From a bacterium (lineage in GTDB: Bacteria; RUG730; JAAEPJ01): 64,000 bases of DNA. Shown one piece after another: positions 27,713 through 36,797 of this stretch. The position numbers were made by a program, and so were the translations under genes. How positions within the stretch are numbered: position 1 is the stretch's first letter; the number at the start of each line of letters is the position of its first letter. Below the pieces are notes generated by a model. It did not search any database, had not been told where the DNA came from, and saw only the letters and a list, made by a program, of their open reading frames with translations. The stretch covers positions 44,642 to 108,641 of the forward strand of contig JAAEPJ010000390.1 in assembly GCA_024222485.1 (NCBI GenBank), written 5' to 3'.

Positions 27713-28624
27713 ATGAATTTAAAAACACAAAAAATAAAGCAGGTTACTATTGTTGGTTTAATTGTTAATATTTTTATGGCTATTTTAAAAGTTTTTTTCG
27801 GATATTTTGGTAAAAGTACTTCTCTCGTGGTAGATGGTGTCCATTCTTTTTCTGATATTTTAAGTGATTTTGCTATTATTTTAGGTATTAAAGTTTGGAG
27901 TAAATCTCCTGATAAAAAACATCCTTATGGTCACTCGAGATTTGAAACATTTATAACTATTTTCATTGCTGTCATGCTTCTCATCATTACATTCGGTATT
28001 TTAATTTCTGCTTTAAGGAATTATTTGACAGGCGCTTATCAACAACCGAGAGCTATTACCCTAGTCATTGCATTTTTTTCTATCATTTTTAAAGAGTATT
28101 TATATAGAAAGACCAAAGCTGTTGCAGCGGAAGTGAACTCTTCTGCTCTTTTAGCAAATGCTTGGCATCACCGTAGTGATGCCTTATCATCTTTGCCTGT
28201 ATTTTTGGCAATACTTCTTAGTATTATCAACCCTAACTGGAGATTTTTGGATTATATCGGTGCGATTATTGTTGCTATTTTTCTTTTTCTTTTTGTTTTT
28301 AAACTATTGAAAAATGTTTATTCTGAGTTAATGGAGGTTTCAGCACCAAGGGAGCATTTAGATAGGGTTAAAGCTATTATTAATAATAACGGGGAGATAA
28401 GATCATATCATTGTTTGAGAAGTAGAAAAGTTGGCTCAGGCTTGTTTTTTGATTTACATATTCAGGTAGATAAAAATTTAACAGTTGTTAAAGGGCATGA
28501 AATAGCCACAGTTTTAAAAAAAGAAATTTTAGATAATTTAAAGGATGTAGAAGATATTTTGATTCATATTGAACCGTATGATGATACTCAACATCATAAT
28601 AAGTATGGAGCAATAGACTCATGA
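27713..28624 (+). CDS. Cation diffusion facilitator (metal efflux) transporter
   Basis: Inner-membrane metal/proton antiporter of the CDF family, 303 aa, with six predicted membrane segments. The metal site is formed by VDGVHSFSDILSD in helix 2 and NAWHHRSDALSS in helix 5, followed by a cytoplasmic dimerisation domain (about 210-290) ending HIEP. Zinc, iron or manganese are the likely metals; the sequence alone does not decide. The Shine-Dalgarno is weak. A small hairpin with a T-rich tail (27673-27690) lies just upstream. Confidence 0.88.
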   Translation: MNLKTQKIKQVTIVGLIVNIFMAILKVFFGYFGKSTSLVVDGVHSFSDILSDFAIILGIKVWSKSPDKKHPYGHSRFETFITIFIAVMLLIITFGILISALRNYLTGAYQQPRAITLVIAFFSIIFKEYLYRKTKAVAAEVNSSALLANAWHHRSDALSSLPVFLAILLSIINPNWRFLDYIGAIIVAIFLFLFVFKLLKNVYSELMEVSAPREHLDRVKAIINNNGEIRSYHCLRSRKVGSGLFFDLHIQVDKNLTVVKGHEIATVLKKEILDNLKDVEDILIHIEPYDDTQHHNKYGAIDS

Positions 28625-28657
28625 TGAAATAGTTATTACCTGCTTTAAGGAGGGATA

Positions 28658-28918
28658 ATGAACAAGCAAGATTTAATTGATGTCATTGCACAAGAGACAA
28701 TGACTGATCAAGAAGCGAAAGAGATAGTTAATACTGTATTTAATATTATGAAGAATGCTTTGAAATCTGGAGATAAAGTGGTCATATCAGGCTTTGGTAC
28801 TTTTGATATGCATAAACGAAAATCAAGGATTGGTCGTAACCCTAATACAGGGGAAAAGGTTTTGATCGATGAGCAGGATATTTTAAAATTTAAAACATCC
28901 AAAACTTTTTATAGATAA
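28658..28918 (+). CDS. hup: HU-family DNA-binding protein
   Basis: Small nucleoid protein (86 aa) that bends DNA as a dimer. The family pattern is clear: MNKQDLIDVIAQE, the FGTFDMHKRKSRIGRNPNTGEKV arm (the beta-ribbon that grips the minor groove) and FKTSKTFY. It is close to the usual 90 residues. Excellent RBS AAGGAGG. IHF subunits are related, but the motif form fits HU. Confidence 0.94.
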   Translation: MNKQDLIDVIAQETMTDQEAKEIVNTVFNIMKNALKSGDKVVISGFGTFDMHKRKSRIGRNPNTGEKVLIDEQDILKFKTSKTFYR

Positions 28919-28933
28919 CTGGGAAAATAAAAG

Positions 28934-29428
28934 ATGAAGAAAATTTTATGGGTATTATTATTTTTGATGACAGGGGCTTACCTTGTCGCAGAAAAAATTT
29001 ATTTGCAAAAAGCTGATATTGAGTTTGGTGATGGAGATACTTTTACGGCTAATGGAGTTGTCATTCGTGTGCTTGGCGTAGATACACCAGAAATTTTCAA
29101 CCCAGATCATGGCATTATGGTTAATCAGTATTTAGGTCCGGAAGCATCTTTTTTTACTAAACATTTGATTGAGCAAGCAAGATCACTTTATTATATTCCT
29201 CATAAAAATGATATCTACTCAAGGCTTTTAGCCCATGTGTTTGTGGATGATGAATTGCTTGCCGTTAAGCTGATAAAAGCTGGGTTGGGTTATGAAACTG
29301 TAAGTATTTATGGGGATAATGGTTATCCTAAGTTGGCGAGTAAGGTGAGTGATTCCGCTGCTTTAGTCGGTAGACCTAATTTTACAAATCCGTTGTATTG
29401 GCGTAGAAAAAATATTAAAAGAAAATAA
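28934..29428 (+). CDS. Exported staphylococcal-nuclease-like protein
   Basis: Thermonuclease-fold (SNase) protein of 164 aa with an N-terminal signal peptide (about 1-19). The active-site segments are recognisable: GDGDTF, RVLGVDTPE (catalytic Arg and Asp-Thr), and YSRLLAHVFVDDELL with the second Arg; LIKAGLGYE also matches. It therefore probably cleaves nucleic acid outside the cytoplasm. It sits 15 bases after HU. Substrate preference (DNA or RNA) is unknown. Confidence 0.85.
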   Translation: MKKILWVLLFLMTGAYLVAEKIYLQKADIEFGDGDTFTANGVVIRVLGVDTPEIFNPDHGIMVNQYLGPEASFFTKHLIEQARSLYYIPHKNDIYSRLLAHVFVDDELLAVKLIKAGLGYETVSIYGDNGYPKLASKVSDSAALVGRPNFTNPLYWRRKNIKRK

Positions 29429-29451
29429 TTATATTTTTGGATAGGAAAAAA

Positions 29452-30141
29452 ATGAAAAAAAATAAGATACCAAATCATATAGCAATTATTATGGATGGAA
29501 ATGCTCGTTGGGCGGCTTTGAAAAGTTTACCACGATTTAAAGGCCACCAAAAAGGTGCAGAAATAATTGAAGATATTGTAAAAAAAGCGGAAAAACTAAA
29601 TGTTAGAATTTTGACCCTCTATGCTTTTTCAACCGAAAATTGGCATAGAGAAAAAAAGGAAGTAGATTATCTAATGGAGCTTCTATACAAATATTTAAAA
29701 GGTCCTATTGTCTTAAGAATGATGAAAAATAATATTAAGCTTGATTTTATTGGTGATATTACTGAATTTTCTATTAAGTTGCAAGAGGAAATCCGTCTGG
29801 TTCGGGAAAAAACAAAAAATAATACCGGAATTTTAGTTAATATTGCCTTAAATTATGGTTCGAGAGATGAGATTGTAGCTGCAGTTAACCAGATTCTTCA
29901 AGAAAATAAGAAAAAGATAACTAAAGAAGAGTTTTCTGCGTACTTGCATACGCCTGATCCTGATCTTTTAATTCGAACTGGAGGAGAATTTCGGTTGAGT
30001 AATTTTTTACTTTGGCAAAGTGCATATTCAGAGATATTTGTTACGGAAAAATATTGGCCAGATTTTGATGAAACAGAGTTAGAGAATGCCATTGAAGTGT
30101 ATAGCAAAAGAAATCGGAGATATGGAGGGAGAAATGAGTAA
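29452..30141 (+). CDS. uppS: Undecaprenyl diphosphate synthase
   Basis: Cis-prenyltransferase making the C55 lipid carrier for cell-wall and polysaccharide synthesis. The 229 aa protein has IMDGNARWA (Mg-binding Asp), GHQKGAEII, LYAFSTENWHRE, NIALNYGSRDEI, LLIRTGGEFRLSNFLLWQSAYSE (seen here as RTGGEFRLSNFLLW) and KYWPDF. I chose the ATG at 29452 with AGGA upstream; a TTG at 29437 would add five residues. It overlaps cdsA by 8 bases. Confidence 0.95.
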   Translation: MKKNKIPNHIAIIMDGNARWAALKSLPRFKGHQKGAEIIEDIVKKAEKLNVRILTLYAFSTENWHREKKEVDYLMELLYKYLKGPIVLRMMKNNIKLDFIGDITEFSIKLQEEIRLVREKTKNNTGILVNIALNYGSRDEIVAAVNQILQENKKKITKEEFSAYLHTPDPDLLIRTGGEFRLSNFLLWQSAYSEIFVTEKYWPDFDETELENAIEVYSKRNRRYGGRNE

Positions 30142-30961
30142 TCTTATGCAAAGAATTATTACAGGTATTATTGGTGCAGTTATTTTAATAGTTACAATTT
30201 ATATCGGAGATATTGTATTTTTATCATTAGTAGCATTGATTAGTATTATAGGTGTTTTAGAATTTTATAAAATAGTAGACTCTAAATGTTTTAAAATTTT
30301 AGGTGTTATTGCTAGTCTTTTTATTTCTTGTTTATTTTTTCTTACAAAAGGTCATATGTTCCTAATGAAATATGATATCTTGTTACCAATACTTTTGACA
30401 TTTTTTATATTATTTTCTTTGATTTTTGCTATATATAATTCGAAATCACAAAAATTATTTTTAGAGGATTTAAAAGCAGCTATTTTTACTATTTTTGGTG
30501 TTTTTTATGTTGCATGGTTGTTCAATCATTTAATTCTTTTAAGGTCTATTCCTATTTTTGGTCGTGATTTAGTTCTTATAACATTTATTGCTATCTGGTG
30601 TTTAGACTCTTGTGCTTATTTTGTTGGAGTTAGGTTTGGCAAAACAAAATTTTCTATGATTAGCCCAAAGAAATCTATTGAAGGGTCATTAGCCGGATTT
30701 TTAGCTTGTATACTCGCTGTTTGGCTTTTGAAATATTTGTTTAATACAAACTTGACTAGAGTTCATGCTTTAATAATTGGAGTATTAATTGGGGTATTCG
30801 GTCAGCTGGGAGATTTAGCTGGATCATTGCTTAAGCGTAGTTTTGATGTGAAAGATTCCAGTTCTATTTTGCCGGGGCATGGGGGAGTTTTAGATCGGTT
30901 CGATAGTGCAATATTTGTTGCCCCAGTAGTTTATTATTATATTAAGATTTTTATAATGTAA
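30134..30961 (+). CDS. cdsA: Phosphatidate cytidylyltransferase
   Basis: Integral membrane enzyme that makes CDP-diacylglycerol for phospholipid synthesis. The 275 aa protein has about eight membrane segments and the signature SPKKSIEGSLAG plus GDLAGSLLKRSFDVKDSS-type stretch ending LPGHGGVLDRFDS. The chosen ATG lies inside the end of uppS behind GGAGGGAG; the longer reading from 30086 is rejected. Its stop codon lies within a perfect palindrome (30955-30990). The usual dxr and rseP neighbours are absent. Confidence 0.94.
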   Translation: MSNLMQRIITGIIGAVILIVTIYIGDIVFLSLVALISIIGVLEFYKIVDSKCFKILGVIASLFISCLFFLTKGHMFLMKYDILLPILLTFFILFSLIFAIYNSKSQKLFLEDLKAAIFTIFGVFYVAWLFNHLILLRSIPIFGRDLVLITFIAIWCLDSCAYFVGVRFGKTKFSMISPKKSIEGSLAGFLACILAVWLLKYLFNTNLTRVHALIIGVLIGVFGQLGDLAGSLLKRSFDVKDSSSILPGHGGVLDRFDSAIFVAPVVYYYIKIFIM

Positions 30962-30990
30962 GAGAGATTAGTCTAAACCTCTCTTACATT
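30955..30990 (+). terminator. Bidirectional terminator hairpin between convergent genes
   Basis: Perfect 12-bp inverted repeat, AATGTAAGAGAG (30955-30966) and CTCTCTTACATT (30979-30990), with a 12-base loop. It sits between cdsA (+) and the membrane-protein gene (-), whose ends face each other, and includes the cdsA stop codon. Weak T-tracts follow on the plus strand. Confidence 0.65.
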
Positions 30991-30993
30991 ATT

Positions 30994-31818
30994 TTAGCTA
31001 GCTACTTCTTTTTTTAAAAGCTTTAGAGGGATTAAAATACTATAAATGGGAAGCACGATATTCATTACTATAATCGCAGATATAGAGAAAAATATAGAGA
31101 AAAACAAGAATAGAATTAGTGTAATGTAGCTTAAAGGCGCAAGGCTATTAAATAGTTTTTTCCTATCTAAGTTCCACCCTTTTTTATTTAAAATTTTAGC
31201 CATGAAAAAGGAAAAAGTAATATTGGCAGTAATAAATCCTACTGTAAGAATTAACCCTCCAATGAATAAAATAAAGGTAAAAATTATCCTTTTAGTTTTT
31301 GAGATGGCCTGGGCAATATCATAGAAAGATATGTTCCTTGCAAATTTACCATTTTGAAAGCTGAGAATTCCTTTTTCATTAATTTCAAAAGCCAAACTTG
31401 AAAATTGTACTCCTTGAATATTGAGGTCAGTTATTGGGAAACTTTGGATTTGATTATTTGTATTAAGGAATACTTGTTGTTTAGCAATAATGATTGCTGT
31501 CTCATTAAAGTCTTGAGGTGTAACGGAGTCAATATCCATTTTTATTTGAAAATAAGGATGATCATATTCTGTTATTTCTTGATTTTGGTCCATAACTGTT
31601 AATCCTACCTTATCTTCTAATGTCCATTTTTTGGGAAGGGCTTGGATGGTTTTAGAAATATTAGTAACTTGAGAGTACTTATTTAATTTAAAATTTATTA
31701 ACATTGCCGCAATGAAAGAGATCGCTAAGCTTGTCGCGATTATAATTAGAATTGCTTTTTTTGCACTCCAATGGTTGTAAATATTTTGATAGTAATCTTT
31801 ATCATAAAAAAACTTCAT
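30994..31818 (-). CDS. DUF1189-like inner-membrane protein
   Basis: Membrane protein of 274 aa: one N-terminal segment (about 23-42), a large extracytoplasmic region (about 45-175) and three C-terminal segments. The layout and the pattern of short conserved turns (for example DHPYFQIKMDIDS) resemble DUF1189 proteins, whose function is unknown. No catalytic motif is seen. RBS GGAG at the ATG. It is followed upstream (on this strand) by a separate M16-like gene 47 bases away. Confidence 0.5.
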   Translation of the reverse strand: MKFFYDKDYYQNIYNHWSAKKAILIIIATSLAISFIAAMLINFKLNKYSQVTNISKTIQALPKKWTLEDKVGLTVMDQNQEITEYDHPYFQIKMDIDSVTPQDFNETAIIIAKQQVFLNTNNQIQSFPITDLNIQGVQFSSLAFEINEKGILSFQNGKFARNISFYDIAQAISKTKRIIFTFILFIGGLILTVGFITANITFSFFMAKILNKKGWNLDRKKLFNSLAPLSYITLILFLFFSIFFSISAIIVMNIVLPIYSILIPLKLLKKEVAS

Positions 31819-31865
31819 TTTTTACTCCTATTTTATCAATAAAAAGACAAGATAATTTTTTGATT

Positions 31866-33026
31866 TTATTGGATAATTGTCTTTACAAATTTTTGTTGTT
31901 TAAAGAAAGTTTTTGCTGTTCTTTCTAAGTTTACTGTTTGAATTTTATCTAAATTTTTCAAATTTTGATAGCTATAATTTTGTTCTAAACCTAAAATTTC
32001 ATAAAGACCAAGTAAGAATGCTTGATTTCCTTTGGTTTCTTGTTTAAATATTTCTGTACTTTTCATTCGCCTTTTTAAGATTTTAATATCTGATTCCTTA
32101 ATTTTAAAATTAGTTATTTCTTCATCAATAGCAATGAGTGCTGCTTTGATATTTTTTTTATCTAAGCCTAAATGTATCATGAAATAATTTGTATCTGCAG
32201 TGGTTGTAATTGTTGAGCCAATTTCATAAACTAAACCCATTTGTTCACGAATACGGTCGAATAGAAGAGATGTCATCCCTCCACCAAGATATGAGTTAAT
32301 TAGTTTTATTTTTAGGAATTCTTTATCCCTGATATCAGGGATTTTAAATCCTAGCATGATATATGCTTGGTTAAAGTTTTTAGTAATATTCTCTGTCTTT
32401 GGAGGTGTGATTAAATTATCTGAGATAGGGCTTATCGTTAGCTTTTTTTTCCCAAATATATCAGGAAATTTAAAATTCTTAAAGGGAGTAACTGCCGAGA
32501 TAATTGGTTTGAAATTTAATAAATATTTTTGATGGAAATCGATTAAATCATTTTGAGATATTTTTGTTAAACTGGTTTTATCTCCAAGAGGAAGCCAGCT
32601 TTTATAGTTATCTTTGCCATAAATATTTTGTTTGAAATGATCAATACAGATATTAGAAATAGTATCATAGCGTGCAGTTATTGCATTTACTTGTTCAAGT
32701 TTTAATTTTTCTATCTCTTGATGATCAAATTTTGGATTAAGGAAAATTTCTGAAAAAATATTGATCGCTTCAGTTATGGAGTTTTTTTCAAAAAGGAGTG
32801 ATAAATTTAAGTAATTTGCCGTACGACAAAAATTGAAGTTAATAGCATTGGATTCAAGTTTTAAAGCTAGATTATGTGCATTAAAGTGTTTTGATCCTTT
32901 TAGCAGCATTGCAAGCAGAAAAATGCCTATGCCTAAATTATTTTTTTCAGCCTCAAGGTTTATCGGCCAAAAAAAATGAATGGAACAAAGATTGTTTTGG
33001 GTATTAAGTTTATGAATAATATTCAT
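31866..33026 (-). CDS. M16-family peptidase homologue lacking the zinc motif
   Basis: 386 aa protein with the M16 (insulinase/pitrilysin) fold: the second half shows the substrate-binding R/Y element in LGGGMTSLLFDRIREQMGLVYEI. Where active members carry HxxEH, here is GIFLLAMLLKGSK, with no His pair and no Glu, so it should not be a zinc protease. Non-catalytic M16 subunits normally pair with an active partner; none is beside it in this window. No signal peptide is apparent. It may act as a partner or binding protein. Confidence 0.78.
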   Translation of the reverse strand: MNIIHKLNTQNNLCSIHFFWPINLEAEKNNLGIGIFLLAMLLKGSKHFNAHNLALKLESNAINFNFCRTANYLNLSLLFEKNSITEAINIFSEIFLNPKFDHQEIEKLKLEQVNAITARYDTISNICIDHFKQNIYGKDNYKSWLPLGDKTSLTKISQNDLIDFHQKYLLNFKPIISAVTPFKNFKFPDIFGKKKLTISPISDNLITPPKTENITKNFNQAYIMLGFKIPDIRDKEFLKIKLINSYLGGGMTSLLFDRIREQMGLVYEIGSTITTTADTNYFMIHLGLDKKNIKAALIAIDEEITNFKIKESDIKILKRRMKSTEIFKQETKGNQAFLLGLYEILGLEQNYSYQNLKNLDKIQTVNLERTAKTFFKQQKFVKTIIQ

Positions 33027-33257
33027 CTGAATGAGTTACTCCGCAGAATTATATTTTTTAAGAAAAAATTTTTTACTGTAAAAAAAATAAACTAGATAAT
33101 TCTAGGTAATTTATTAAGAAATAGAGATCTTTTTAAAGAATAAATTATATATTATCATTATTATTACGCCTAGTTAATTAAAAAAAAGTATTTTAATATT
33201 CTTTTTGCTTTTATATTAGCGGGTTTTTATTAAAAGAAAGCCTCTATTTTTTTCATA

Positions 33258-33277
33258 GAAGTGAGCGTGCTTACTTC
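33258..33277 (-). terminator. Hairpin downstream of comF
   Basis: Nine-bp inverted repeat with one G-T pair: GAAGTGAGC (33258-33266) and GCTTACTTC (33269-33277), beginning eight bases past the comF stop on the minus strand. A second small hairpin (CTAT/ATAG around a run of seven T on the plus strand) follows at about 33244-33258. There is no clean U-tract after the first stem, so a terminator role is plausible, not certain. The rest of 33027-33285 shows only AT-rich sequence. Confidence 0.4.
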
Positions 33278-33285
33278 AGAATAGA

Positions 33286-34014
33286 TTATGAGGTTTTTGA
33301 AATGGAAAAACCATAAACATGTTTAGCTCCATTTTTTTTTAAAATTTGAGCAATTGTATTAAGCGTTACACCTGTTGTTGAAATATCATCAAAAACGAGT
33401 ATGTTTTTATCTTTTATTTGATGAGAGTCAGAAACCTTGAAAGCATTAGATAGTTCTTTTGCACGCTCAGGCGCTTTAAGACCAAACATAAAACGAGTAT
33501 TTTTTTCTTTTTTTAAAATGTTATTTTTTACTACTAAGTTAAAAACTTTAGCAAAAATATTCGCAAGCACTTCCGCTTGGTTATAGCCCCTTTGCGCTAG
33601 CCTATTTTTATGAATAGGAACAGGGATAATAAAATCAATATCTTGTATACATTTATCGAGCTCAGCTAATACTTTTGTTTTTGATGAAAATATATTATAA
33701 AAAATATCTAGTTTGCTCATTAAAAAGTCAGAGGGGGTAAACTTTAATTTTTTTAAAATTTTTGTAATACTTGAATCATAGGAAAAAAGGCTGAAGTTTT
33801 TTTTAAAGTTAAGATTTTTTTTATAACAATTCGTACAAGTTGTTTGTATGGTTTGAGTCATCGAGCCACATTTGATGCAATAAGCTTCAATATTAATAAT
33901 ATTTTCAATACAATTTGAACAGAGATGAGTATCATTTCTCTCCGTAATAGCGTTACAGGATAAACAGTGAGTAGGGAAAATTAGGTCTAAGAGAAAAGGC
34001 GCTAATCGTTGCAT
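33286..34014 (-). CDS. comF: ComF-like phosphoribosyltransferase-fold protein
   Basis: 242 aa protein with an N-terminal double zinc-ribbon (CLSCNA, CSNC, CIKCGS, CTNC) and a phosphoribosyltransferase-type domain with VLVFDDISTTGVTLN. ComF is required for DNA uptake and homologous integration in competent bacteria. ComM (49769-51283), another competence-associated protein, is also here. I chose the ATG at 34014; a TTG at 34032 gives six extra residues. It is followed by uvrA only 33 bases away on the same strand. Confidence 0.86.
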   Translation of the reverse strand: MQRLAPFLLDLIFPTHCLSCNAITERNDTHLCSNCIENIINIEAYCIKCGSMTQTIQTTCTNCYKKNLNFKKNFSLFSYDSSITKILKKLKFTPSDFLMSKLDIFYNIFSSKTKVLAELDKCIQDIDFIIPVPIHKNRLAQRGYNQAEVLANIFAKVFNLVVKNNILKKEKNTRFMFGLKAPERAKELSNAFKVSDSHQIKDKNILVFDDISTTGVTLNTIAQILKKNGAKHVYGFSISKTS

Positions 34015-34047
34015 TTTATTTATTCCTGACAATAAAGAAAGTATTGC

Positions 34048-36759
34048 TTATAAGACTTCTTTCAAATATTTTCCTGTGTATGACTTCCTGCATTGTGCAA
34101 CATCTTCCGGCGTTCCTTCAATGATAATTTCTCCGCCTTCATCTCCACCATCAGGACCAAGATCTGTTAAATAATCGCAGGTTTTAATGACATCTAAATT
34201 ATGTTCAATTACGAGGACAGAGTTACCTTTATTAACAAGCCTATTTAAAACTTCAAGGAGTTTATGTACATCAGCAAAATGAAGTCCCGTTGTTGGCTCA
34301 TCTAAAATATAAAGTGTTTTTCCTGTTGCACGCTTAGAAAGCTCCGAGGCTAGTTTTATCCTTTGTGCCTCCCCACCAGATAGAGTTGTTGCACTTTGCC
34401 CAAGATGGAGATAGCCTAAACCTACATCTTGTAATAATTTTAAGCCGCGTTCTATTCTTGGGATTTTTTGAAAAAATAGATAGCTTTCATCAACACTCAT
34501 ATTTAAAATGTCAGAAATATTCTTACCTTTATAGAGAATTTCAAGTGTTTCTCGTTCATAGCGCGTCCTTTTACAAACATCACAAGTAACATACACATCT
34601 GGTAAAAAGTGCATTTCAATTTTTTGGACACCATCTCCTTGACAAGCCTCACAACGCCCCCCTTTAACATTAAAGCTGAAGCGTCCCACTTTATATCCTC
34701 GTGCTTTTGCTTCTGGAATTCCTGCAAATAGCTCACGGATAGCAGTAAAAATTCCTGTATAAGTTGCAGAGTTTGAGCGGGGTGTGCGTCCAATGGGAGA
34801 TTGGTCGATATTGATTACTTTATCAATTAGATTAAGATTTTTTATTTCTTTAAAAGTATTGCTTTTTTTTTGACGGATAGCTTTATAGAGGATTTCTTCA
34901 ACTAAGGTTGACTTCCCACTACCAGAAACACCCGTAACTGCGGAAAGGACACCAAGCGGGATTTTAGCATTAATATTTTTTAGATTATTTGCCGTTGCAT
35001 TGATAATTTTAATGAAATTTTTTGGTTTTCTACGGTTTTCAGGAGTTTTAATTTTAATTTTTCCATTTAAATACTGTGCCGTTAAGGATTTTTTTGATGT
35101 GAGGATTTGATCAAAAGAACCTTCTGCAACTACTTCGCCTCCATATTTTCCCGCACCAACCCCAAGATCAATAATATGATCCGCTTCTTTAATGGTTTCC
35201 TCATCATGTTCAACAACTAGGACTGTATTTCCTAGATCTCGTAGGCGTTTCATCGTGTTTAAAAGCTTACGATTATCTTTTTGGTGTAACCCAATAGATG
35301 GCTCATCTAAGACATAAAGCACGCCCATTAATCCTGCTCCGATCTGAGTCGCTAAGTTAATACGCTGGGCTTCTCCGCCAGATAATGTCGCAGACTTTCG
35401 CATTAGGTTTAGATAACCAAGACCAACTTCAAATAAAAAATTAAGCCTTGCTTGGATTTCTTTGATTACAGGTTCAGCAATAAGTTTTTGCTTGGTTAGG
35501 TGAAACTCTATTTTATTAAAAAATAGCCGACTTTCTTTTATGGCAAGTTGACTAATTTCAATAATATTTTTATTCGCAATTTTAACGGCTAAACTTTCGC
35601 TAGAAAGGCGATTCCCTTGGCAAGTTGGGCATGTGTAGGTATGCATTAATTTTTCATACCATCGTTTTGTTTCCTCGGAAGGCGTTTGTTTATATCTTCT
35701 CCATAAAAGGGGAATAAAGCCTTCAAAATAATCTGAGCCATGGATAAGCATTTCTTGTTTTTTTTTCGTTAACTGATTAAAGGATAGTTCAAGGTTAATG
35801 AGATGTTCAATCTTCTCAAGAGAGTAACTTCCTTCTGAAAAACCAGGGACTTTTATCGTTTGTTTTAAGGGTTTATTTTTATCAGAAATAATTAGGTCTT
35901 CATCAAAATTCATTTTAATCCCTAGACCTGCACATTGAGAGCAAGCACCATGTGGATTATTAAAAGAAAATATTTGGGGTGTGATTTCTTTAAAGCTCAG
36001 ATTACATTTTTGGCAGGAAAAAGACTCACTAAAAAATATATTTTTTTCATCTTTTATAATGATAATTTCTCCATTTCCTTCTTTTAAGGCCGTTTCAATT
36101 GAATCACTTATTCTTGATTGGTTTTCTTCAATAATTTTAACACGATCAATAATAACTGAAATATTATGTTTTTTGTTTTTTGAAAGTCTAATGTCTTCTT
36201 CTAAGTGGAAGGTTTGAGAGTCAATGCGTATACGCAGAAATCCTTCTTTTTTAAGACGATCAAAAAGTTCTCTATATTCCCCCTTGCGGTTTTTAACTAA
36301 GGGGGCAAGGATGGAGATTTTTGTGGCTTTTGACCAGCTCATGACTGTCTCAACTATTTCCTGAATAGTTTGGGGTTTAACTTCATTTTTACATTTTGGA
36401 CAATGTGGGGTTCCTACTCTTGCAAATAAAACACGCATATAATCATAAATTTCTGTCATGGTCCCCACTGTTGAGCGTGGATTATAGCCTTTCCCTTTTT
36501 GTTGGATTGCAATAGCAGGAGATAGTCCGGAAATACTTTCAAGAGGAGGTTTTTGCATTTGACCTAAAAATTGACGAGCATAGCTTGACAATGATTCTAC
36601 ATAACGACGATGACCTTCGACATAAATTGTATCAAAGGCAAGAGATGATTTTCCTGAGCCGGAAAGCCCAGTAATAACTACAAATTTATCGCGTGGAATA
36701 GAAATATTTATATTTTTTAAATTATGCGTCTTTGCACCTTTTATTTCAATTGTATTCAT
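34048..36759 (-). CDS. uvrA: Excinuclease ABC subunit A
   Basis: Damage-recognition ATPase of nucleotide excision repair. The 903 aa protein has two ABC modules: Walker A motifs [14 protein letters not shown] and [13 protein letters not shown], the signatures SGGEAQRI (twice), and Walker [12 protein letters not shown] and [11 protein letters not shown]. Zinc sites are visible as CPKCKNE..., CSQCAGLG and [16 protein letters not shown] and [21 protein letters not shown] stretch are also typical. Slightly shorter than E. coli UvrA (940). No uvrB nearby. Confidence 0.96.
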   Translation of the reverse strand: MNTIEIKGAKTHNLKNINISIPRDKFVVITGLSGSGKSSLAFDTIYVEGHRRYVESLSSYARQFLGQMQKPPLESISGLSPAIAIQQKGKGYNPRSTVGTMTEIYDYMRVLFARVGTPHCPKCKNEVKPQTIQEIVETVMSWSKATKISILAPLVKNRKGEYRELFDRLKKEGFLRIRIDSQTFHLEEDIRLSKNKKHNISVIIDRVKIIEENQSRISDSIETALKEGNGEIIIIKDEKNIFFSESFSCQKCNLSFKEITPQIFSFNNPHGACSQCAGLGIKMNFDEDLIISDKNKPLKQTIKVPGFSEGSYSLEKIEHLINLELSFNQLTKKKQEMLIHGSDYFEGFIPLLWRRYKQTPSEETKRWYEKLMHTYTCPTCQGNRLSSESLAVKIANKNIIEISQLAIKESRLFFNKIEFHLTKQKLIAEPVIKEIQARLNFLFEVGLGYLNLMRKSATLSGGEAQRINLATQIGAGLMGVLYVLDEPSIGLHQKDNRKLLNTMKRLRDLGNTVLVVEHDEETIKEADHIIDLGVGAGKYGGEVVAEGSFDQILTSKKSLTAQYLNGKIKIKTPENRRKPKNFIKIINATANNLKNINAKIPLGVLSAVTGVSGSGKSTLVEEILYKAIRQKKSNTFKEIKNLNLIDKVINIDQSPIGRTPRSNSATYTGIFTAIRELFAGIPEAKARGYKVGRFSFNVKGGRCEACQGDGVQKIEMHFLPDVYVTCDVCKRTRYERETLEILYKGKNISDILNMSVDESYLFFQKIPRIERGLKLLQDVGLGYLHLGQSATTLSGGEAQRIKLASELSKRATGKTLYILDEPTTGLHFADVHKLLEVLNRLVNKGNSVLVIEHNLDVIKTCDYLTDLGPDGGDEGGEIIIEGTPEDVAQCRKSYTGKYLKEVL

Positions 36760-36797
36760 TTTTTAAGTGGATGATCAATCGTCCTCTATATTATTTT

